From an uncultured Corynebacterium sp. (GTDB lineage Bacteria; Actinomycetota; Actinomycetes; Mycobacteriales; Mycobacteriaceae), in assembly GCA_915275065.1 (NCBI GenBank), contig CAJZGD010000063.1, forward strand, positions 1-11,459: a stretch of DNA of 11,459 nucleotides. Reading direction: 5' to 3'. The notes below the pieces were generated by a model, which did not search any database, was not told where the DNA came from, and saw only the letters and a program-made list of their open reading frames with translations. A program made the position numbers and the translations under genes. Positions 7,498-11,459 of the stretch are shown piece by piece. Each line of letters opens with the position of its first letter. Positions within the stretch are counted from its first letter, which is position 1.

Positions 7498-7743
7498 TTA
7501 GTAATTATCTTTGTGGTTGATGATTTCTTGGATCTTGCGGTATTCGAAATAGCCGAGCAAAATGCCGAGGGCGGAGAAGAATATGAGGGTGGTCAAAAAG
7601 GTGGTGAAGGTAGTGCTGAGCACCCCGAGAACCAGGCCACCACCAACACCTGCGGCGACGGAGATGACGCCCCGGCGGGCGTGGCGGCGAACTTCGAGTT
7701 TCCGCTGTTCTATAGGGTTTCTTGGTCGTGGTTGTAACGTCAT
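7498..7743 (-). CDS. Small membrane protein of unknown function
   Basis: This 81-residue protein has a basic N-terminus (residues 1-25, including EQRKLEVRRHARR) and two adjacent hydrophobic segments (about 26-44, Gly/Val-rich, and 47-66, FLTTLIFFSALGILLGYFEY), followed by a short polar end (RKIQEIINHKDNY). Two membrane helices with both ends on the cytoplasmic side are predicted from the positive charges. No motif identifies a function. The start lies 11 bases after the YigZ-like stop and the end 28 bases before the S4 protein gene, so it is almost certainly a translated member of the operon. Confidence 0.75.
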   Translation of the reverse strand: MTLQPRPRNPIEQRKLEVRRHARRGVISVAAGVGGGLVLGVLSTTFTTFLTTLIFFSALGILLGYFEYRKIQEIINHKDNY

Positions 7744-7754
7744 AAGCCCCTATT

Positions 7755-8417
7755 CTATTCGACCCAATCGGTGCCCGCCGCGATGAGTGTGGCCTGCCCA
7801 GCGGTGAGCGCGCTTATGGTGCCATTGAGCTGCTCTGATGTTTCGGGGTTGGTGGCGAGGGTGAGGGTGACGCCGGCGGCGGTGTAGTCGGCGGCAATGA
7901 CGGTGATGTCAGTGGTGGTGCGAAGGGTGGCTTCCACCCGACCGGCAATATCGAATGGGAGTTCGACAAGGTAGAGTTCTTTGCGGCTGCGGGTGACGGT
8001 GGGCACGTGGGTGAGGCAGGTGAGTACGGAATCGGAGTAGGCGTGGACGAGGCCGCCGGCGCCGAGTTTAATGCCGCCGAAATAGCGGACGGTGACGGCC
8101 GCAATGTCGAGCAGCCCAGATCCGCGGAGGGCATCGAGCATGGGGGTGCCGGCGGTACCGGAGGGTTCCCCGTCGTCGCTGGAGCGTTCGACCGGGTTGG
8201 CGCCATCGACATGATAAATGTAGGCGGAGCAGTGGTGACGGGCATCCGGGTAGCGGTTTTTGAGGTCGCTGATGAAGTCGCGGGCCTGGGCTTCGGTTTC
8301 GATGCGGGTGATGAAGGTAATGAATTTTGAGCGTTTGATTTCCAGGGTGTGGGTGGTTTCGTGGTGGGCCGCCGGCCGCCGGTAACTATTCGCGGGGTTG
8401 GTCACATCGGTGGGCAT
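7755..8417 (-). CDS. YigZ/IMPACT family protein
   Basis: The protein has 220 residues, the usual length of bacterial YigZ proteins. The N-terminal UPF0029/Impact domain shows the family signatures: I-K-R-S-K-F-I-T (27-34), D-A-R-H-H-C-S-A-Y (58-66), S-S-D-D-G-E-P-S-G-T-A-G-T-P (79-92), and V-R-Y-F-G-G-I-K-L-G-A-G-G-L (110-123). Residues about 145-220 match the C-terminal DUF1949-type alpha/beta module. The eukaryotic relative IMPACT regulates the eIF2-alpha kinase GCN2; the bacterial function is not settled, though a link to translation or nucleic acid binding has been proposed from structure. The start codon lies four bases after the ilvA stop, indicating translational coupling, and a small membrane protein gene follows after 11 bases. 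The gene cannot be named more precisely. Confidence 0.92.
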   Translation of the reverse strand: MPTDVTNPANSYRRPAAHHETTHTLEIKRSKFITFITRIETEAQARDFISDLKNRYPDARHHCSAYIYHVDGANPVERSSDDGEPSGTAGTPMLDALRGSGLLDIAAVTVRYFGGIKLGAGGLVHAYSDSVLTCLTHVPTVTRSRKELYLVELPFDIAGRVEATLRTTTDITVIAADYTAAGVTLTLATNPETSEQLNGTISALTAGQATLIAAGTDWVE

Positions 8418-8421
8418 GAGA

Positions 8422-9708
8422 CTAACTCACGACGAATTCGTATTCGGGGGTGCCGGGCTTGAGGTGGCGACAGTCAATGCGGGATGCGTTCATGCGTTCG
8501 ACAAGCCCGTCGAAGTCGCTGGCACGGCCGAGTTGCAGGCCGATGAGGGCGGTGCCGGTTTCCCGGTTGTTGCGTTTGAGGTATTCGAAAAGGGTGATGT
8601 CGTCGTCGGGGCCGAGAATGTCGCTGAGGAAGGACCGAAGCTGGCCGGGTTCTTGGGGGAAGTTGACGAGGAAGTAATGCTTCAGGCCGCGGTGGACGAG
8701 GGAGCGTTCCACCACCTCGGCGTAGCGGAGCAAATCGTTATTGCCGCCAGAGATGATACAAACCACAATTTCATTAGTGCCGAGTTTCAGCTCGGACAGG
8801 GCGGTGACGGAGAGCGCGCCGGCGGGCTCGGCGATGATGCCTTCGTTTTGGTATAGCTCAATCATTTCGGTGCAGACGGCGCCCTCGGACACGACAAGAG
8901 GGTGAAGCCTGCCCAGGTTCTTTTCGATGATCTGATAGTTGATGTCGCCGATGCGTTTCACGGCAGCACCGTCGACGAAGGGATCCACGGTGTCGAGGGT
9001 GACGGGTTTTTCGGCCGTCAGGGCGGCGTTGAGGCTGGGGGCGCCGGCTGGTTCGACCCCAACAACGGCGGTGCGGGGAGACATGTCGGCCAGATAGCTG
9101 AGAATGCCGGAGATGAGTCCGCCCCCGCCGACCGGCACGACAATGGTGTCGGGGGATTTGCCCATGGCGGAGAGCTGGGAGAGGATTTCGGCCGCGACGG
9201 TGCCTTGGCCAACAATGGTGTCGCGGGCAGCAAAAGGCTCGATAATGGTGGCGCCGGTCTCCTCGGCGTAGTCGTGGGCGGCAGCGGATGCCTCGTCGAA
9301 ATTAGCGCCGGTCACGACGAGTTCTACCATGTTTCCGCCATGGACCTTGATGCGGTCGCGTTTTTGTTTGGGGGTGGCGGCGGGCACGTAGATACGGCCG
9401 GGAATGCCCATGCTGCGGCAGGCAAAGGCCACCCCTTGGGCGTGGTTGCCAGCAGAGGCGGCGACGATGCCGGCGGCGCGTTGGGCGTCGGAAAGCTGCG
9501 ATATGGCGTTGACGGCGCCCCGGATCTTATAGGAGCGGACGTCTTGGAGGTCTTCGCGTTTCAGGTAGATTTCGGCGCCGGTGAGGTGCGAAAGTCGGGG
9601 GCAGTATTGCAGTGGGGTGGGGGCAATGGTTGCAGAAATTCGCGCTTGTGCTAGTTGGACGTCAGCTGCGTGGATTTCGGTGGTCACTGCGGTTTGATTC
9701 ATAGGCAT
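8422..9708 (-). CDS. ilvA: Threonine ammonia-lyase (threonine deaminase), biosynthetic
   Basis: This PLP enzyme converts threonine to 2-oxobutyrate and ammonia, the first committed step of isoleucine synthesis. Of 428 residues, 1-330 form the fold-type II catalytic core: Y-K61-I-R-G-A with the lysine that binds PLP, S-A-G-N-H (85-89), the phosphate-binding loop V-G-G-G-G-L-I-S-G (193-201), and S-G-G-N-N-D near 320. Residues about 344-428 (HYFLVNFPQEPGQLRSFLSD and onward) are a single ACT-like regulatory domain, as in short corynebacterial IlvA, against two in the E. coli enzyme of 514 residues. Isoleucine feedback inhibition is expected from the family. ATG 9708 is used; ATG 9702 is an alternative two codons in, and neither has a strong ribosome binding site. 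It heads a four-gene operon. Confidence 0.96.
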   Translation of the reverse strand: MPMNQTAVTTEIHAADVQLAQARISATIAPTPLQYCPRLSHLTGAEIYLKREDLQDVRSYKIRGAVNAISQLSDAQRAAGIVAASAGNHAQGVAFACRSMGIPGRIYVPAATPKQKRDRIKVHGGNMVELVVTGANFDEASAAAHDYAEETGATIIEPFAARDTIVGQGTVAAEILSQLSAMGKSPDTIVVPVGGGGLISGILSYLADMSPRTAVVGVEPAGAPSLNAALTAEKPVTLDTVDPFVDGAAVKRIGDINYQIIEKNLGRLHPLVVSEGAVCTEMIELYQNEGIIAEPAGALSVTALSELKLGTNEIVVCIISGGNNDLLRYAEVVERSLVHRGLKHYFLVNFPQEPGQLRSFLSDILGPDDDITLFEYLKRNNRETGTALIGLQLGRASDFDGLVERMNASRIDCRHLKPGTPEYEFVVS

Positions 9709-9802
9709 ACAGCTTAGCCCGTTGGTTTTCTGCGTTGGTAACCAGCTTGCTTATCGACGCCCGAACCGCCGGATAGGTCACATTCAGGGGTGATGTCGGG
9801 GG

Positions 9803-9811
9803 ATTATCACA
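9803..9811 (-). promoter_or_regulatory. ilvA: Possible extended -10 promoter of the ilvA operon
   Basis: On the minus strand the sequence reads TGTGATAAT (9811 to 9803), an extended -10 of the form TG-N-hexamer with GATAAT. It would start transcription near 9796 and leave a 5' UTR of nearly 90 bases before ilvA. No clear -35 is seen. The element overlaps a small palindrome, ATTAT-cac-ATAAT (9803-9815). Confidence 0.4.
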
Positions 9812-9836
9812 TAATAAAAGCCGGTAACTGATACTC

Positions 9837-9842
9837 TACAAT
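9837..9842 (+). promoter_or_regulatory. Probable -10 of the exported-protein gene
   Basis: TACAAT matches five of six bases of the -10 consensus and lies 63 bases before ATG 9906. It predicts a transcript start near 9849. The -35 position has no consensus hexamer, which is normal in corynebacteria. It is divergent from the ilvA promoter candidate, with the two -10 elements about 25 bases apart. Confidence 0.5.
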
Positions 9843-9850
9843 CCGTGAGT

Positions 9851-9876
9851 TGAAAGCCTGTTGGGCTGGGCTTTCA
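9851..9876 (+). promoter_or_regulatory. 5' UTR hairpin before the exported EF-hand-like protein
   Basis: TGAAAGCC (9851-9858) pairs perfectly with GGCTTTCA (9869-9876) around a 10-base loop; within it, AGCC and GGGCT offer a competing shorter stem. If transcription begins near 9849, the hairpin is almost at the mRNA 5' end, where such stems commonly stabilise transcripts. It ends 13 bases before the Shine-Dalgarno sequence. Confidence 0.5.
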
Positions 9877-9905
9877 CTAAATTATGGAGAAGGAGAATCC
9901 CCCTG

Positions 9906-10382
9906 ATGAACTTCCGCACAGCTTTGGGCGTGGCCGTGACTATTGTCATGACATCGGCATCGCTACTTATTCCTGCCGCCGCGAGCGCCCAGGAAACCAC
10001 CACTACCACCGAAGCTTCCACCGAGCAGGCAACCACGAACGCTACGGAAACCACGGAAAAGCCTACGGAGACCACCACCGCCGCATCGGCCCCGGACACG
10101 CAGGATTCAAACACGGACAGCAAGTCGGACCCGAATAAGGATCTCCAGGATTTGTCCAACGACTTATCGAATAATAAGGATAAGGACAAGGATGGTTCGA
10201 TCACCTTCAACGACAAGGGGGCCGTCGAATCGGTGGGATCGGTCACGACTGATACGATTAAATTCATCGGTGCAATCATCAAGGTTTTAGCTGGTGCCGC
10301 GGGTCTTATGGTGTTGCTGGGCAAGGCATTCCCGGCCGTGAAAGACATGATTCACAACATAGCTCGGGGTGGGCATCTCTAG
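9906..10382 (+). CDS. Exported protein with EF-hand-like loop and C-terminal hydrophobic helix
   Basis: The precursor has 158 residues. Residues 1-28 are a Sec signal peptide (MNFRT, hydrophobic core, then A-A-A-S-A before Q29). Residues 29-78 are a Thr/Glu/Ser/Asp-rich disordered stretch, possibly a wall spacer. D92-K-D94-K-D96-G97-S-I99-T-F-N-D103 fits the 12-residue EF-hand loop (acidic at 1, 3, 5 and 12, Gly at 6, Ile at 8), with a helix-like DLQDLSNDL before it. Residues about 116-140 (IKFIGAIIKVLAGAAGLMVL) form a hydrophobic helix, followed by an 18-residue basic tail ending GGHL. Membrane anchoring outside the cytoplasm is likely. AAGGAG (9890-9895) lies ten bases before the ATG, supporting this start. 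No family is recognised. It is followed after 83 bases by a gene of similar design and is divergent from ilvA. Confidence 0.82.
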   Translation: MNFRTALGVAVTIVMTSASLLIPAAASAQETTTTTEASTEQATTNATETTEKPTETTTAASAPDTQDSNTDSKSDPNKDLQDLSNDLSNNKDKDKDGSITFNDKGAVESVGSVTTDTIKFIGAIIKVLAGAAGLMVLLGKAFPAVKDMIHNIARGGHL

Positions 10383-10465
10383 GCCCGGTTTTACCCCTAG
10401 GTAGCAGAATCCATCCTTAAGACGTAATCTGTTGGTTATTCAAGAACTTTCAGCTTTGGAGAATC

Positions 10466-10930
10466 ATGAAACGAACCTTTATTGCGCTTGCTACCGCTCT
10501 GGCAGTTGGGGCCGGCTCCCTATCCCCGGTATATGCGGATGTGAGAGCCAAAGAGACAAGTGAGACCCAGGCCCCTTCCGACGATAAGCTTTCGGGCGAT
10601 GTGAAGGATAAGTCTTCGGGTGTGATTGATTCTAAGAAGATGGAAAAATCCACCCAAGATCTGCTGGATAAGCAGAATGGCAGCATGAAGTCCAGCGCCG
10701 GCCAGGATGGCAAGAATTCCAGCGAGGGCACATCGTCGAAGAACAAGAAGGGTTCCTCGCCGACCGGCAGCAGCCCCATAGATTTGCTGCTGATTAGCGG
10801 GGTTGTGGGTCTCTTAGTGGTCAAGGGCTTGCAGACGCTGCGGCTGGATCCGGCCACGTTCCCACCGGAGTTGCAGGGCCTTATTCGGTTCATTAACTCC
10901 GGGGATCCGGCGCATCTGCACAGCTCCTAG
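10466..10930 (+). CDS. Second small exported protein with one C-terminal membrane helix
   Basis: The precursor has 154 residues. Residues 1-24 form a Sec signal peptide (MKRTFIALATALAVGAG, then S-P-V-Y-A before D25). Residues 25-103 are highly polar and rich in Ser, Lys, Asp and Gly with no predicted fold (for example SSEGTSSKNKKGSSPTGSS). Residues about 104-123 (PIDLLLISGVVGLLVVKGL) form a single hydrophobic helix, followed by a 30-residue tail with FPPELQGLIRFINSG. The order of parts repeats that of the preceding gene, but I see no convincing residue-by-residue match. GGAG lies just four bases before ATG 10466. TAATCT at 10425-10430 might be a promoter of its own, otherwise the two genes share a transcript. 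A strong terminator follows. Function is unknown; a type I membrane-tethered surface protein is the simplest reading. Confidence 0.8.
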   Translation: MKRTFIALATALAVGAGSLSPVYADVRAKETSETQAPSDDKLSGDVKDKSSGVIDSKKMEKSTQDLLDKQNGSMKSSAGQDGKNSSEGTSSKNKKGSSPTGSSPIDLLLISGVVGLLVVKGLQTLRLDPATFPPELQGLIRFINSGDPAHLHSS

Positions 10931-10931
10931 G

Positions 10932-10984
10932 ACCTGCAGATTTTAAAGGCGTGGCATATGTAACCACGCCTTTTCAGGTTTTTT
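10932..10984 (+). terminator. Strong intrinsic terminator after the exported-protein pair
   Basis: AAAGGCGTGG (10945-10954) pairs perfectly with CCACGCCTTT (10964-10973) around a 9-base loop. An outer pairing, ACCTG (10932-10936) with CAGGT (10975-10979), can extend the structure. A run of six T (10979-10984) follows on the plus strand. It starts right after the plus-strand stop codon and also touches the end of the convergent regulator gene, for which the minus-strand T-tract is poor. Confidence 0.88.
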
Positions 10985-11459
10985 CCGTGACTCGCTGCCC
11001 AAGCTGTTGCTTCAGCCCGGCAATAATAAATTCGACCTTGGCGTCCAAGAAACCCCGCTGGGGGCTCCAATGGTCTTTATTATCCAAGAGGGTTTCGGCG
11101 CTGAGTTCAGTGATGGTTCGTTTGACAATGTCCATGCCCTCGGGGGAATGCTGCATGGCGGACATGCCAACGTGGGTGGCAAGCACGGTGTCACCAATGA
11201 AATCCAGGGCGAAAAGCGCCTCTGACCTGCTGAATCCCTGCGCCATGAGGATGCCCATGGCGTGTTGGGTGAAACCCTGCACGTGGGAGAATGATTGCGT
11301 GTACTGGAATATGGTGATGTCCAGGCCCGGGTATTTTTCGCAAATATTCCAGGTGGTTTCCGCCCAATTACGCAGGAATTCCGGCCAGGGGAGCTCGTCG
11401 TCAAGCATGATCGTGCCGATTTCCGCGGCGGCCTGGGTGAGGCACGCGTCGACTAGTGC
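10974..11459 (-). CDS. TetR-family regulator, C-terminal part (cut by the right edge)
   Basis: The open frame enters from the right edge and ends at TGA 10976-10974; 161 residues are visible. The first ones, A-L-V-D-A-C-L-T-Q-A-A-A-E-I-G, match the helix that follows the helix-turn-helix in TetR regulators (compare K-Q-A-L-I-D-A-T in the TetR-family protein at the other end of the window). The rest is an all-helical ligand/dimer domain with W-PEFLRNWAETTWNIC, then FTQHAMGILMAQGFSRSEAL and DTVLATHVGMSAMQ, and a final FIIAGLKQQLGQR helix typical of TetR_C domains. ATG 11408 is internal, not the start; the DNA-binding domain lies outside the window. The gene is convergent with the exported-protein pair, and its stop codon overlaps the outer stem of their terminator. 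Its target cannot be read from this fragment. Confidence 0.75.
   Translation of the reverse strand, partial: ALVDACLTQAAAEIGTIMLDDELPWPEFLRNWAETTWNICEKYPGLDITIFQYTQSFSHVQGFTQHAMGILMAQGFSRSEALFALDFIGDTVLATHVGMSAMQHSPEGMDIVKRTITELSAETLLDNKDHWSPQRGFLDAKVEFIIAGLKQQLGQRVTEKT

Noticed and set aside
11012..11404. Alternative-frame 130-residue open frame at the right end
   Set aside because: It is Ser/Pro-rich and featureless, while the overlapping frame is a convincing TetR C-terminal domain open to the window edge.

Overview
The window looks like chromosomal DNA of a Corynebacterium or close relative. The basis is moderately high G+C, a GlgX of actinobacterial size with a charged Ala/Pro/Glu tail, a DEDDh exonuclease fused to a BRCT domain, a small alarmone synthetase, an IlvA with one short regulatory domain, and a promoter style with a recognisable -10 but poor -35. 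I cannot name the species. I see no insertion sequence, phage gene, CRISPR array, rRNA or tRNA.

Left part (1-3600). A lipoprotein gene on the minus strand runs off the left edge. It is divergent from a TetR-family regulator, which most likely starts at GTG 411, and the 237-base gap between them holds an interrupted inverted repeat that is a plausible operator. The regulator is followed nine bases later by glgX (glycogen debranching), so the two are probably co-transcribed. A hairpin terminator closes this unit.

Middle (3600-7012). Three plus-strand genes follow: a three-part exonuclease (PH-like region, DEDDh nuclease, BRCT), a protein of unknown function with an excellent ribosome binding site, and a (p)ppGpp synthetase of the small alarmone synthetase type that lacks a hydrolase domain.

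Right part (7077-9708, minus strand). Four tightly packed genes read as one operon in the order ilvA, yigZ-like, a small membrane protein, and an S4 RNA-binding protein of the Hsp15 type. Gaps are 4, 11 and 28 bases. This joins isoleucine biosynthesis (threonine deaminase) to translation-associated accessory genes.

Far right (9709-11459). Divergent from ilvA are two consecutive small exported proteins of similar design: signal peptide, disordered polar stretch, one hydrophobic helix, short tail. The first carries a 12-residue stretch fitting the EF-hand calcium-loop pattern and has a 5' UTR hairpin that should lie almost at the mRNA start. A strong terminator follows the second. Convergent to it is the C-terminal part of a second TetR-family regulator, cut by the right edge, whose stop codon lies inside the terminator structure.

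Most of the window is ordinary housekeeping. The least explained parts are the two exported proteins, the unknown gene beside the alarmone synthetase, and the regulator/lipoprotein intergenic region.
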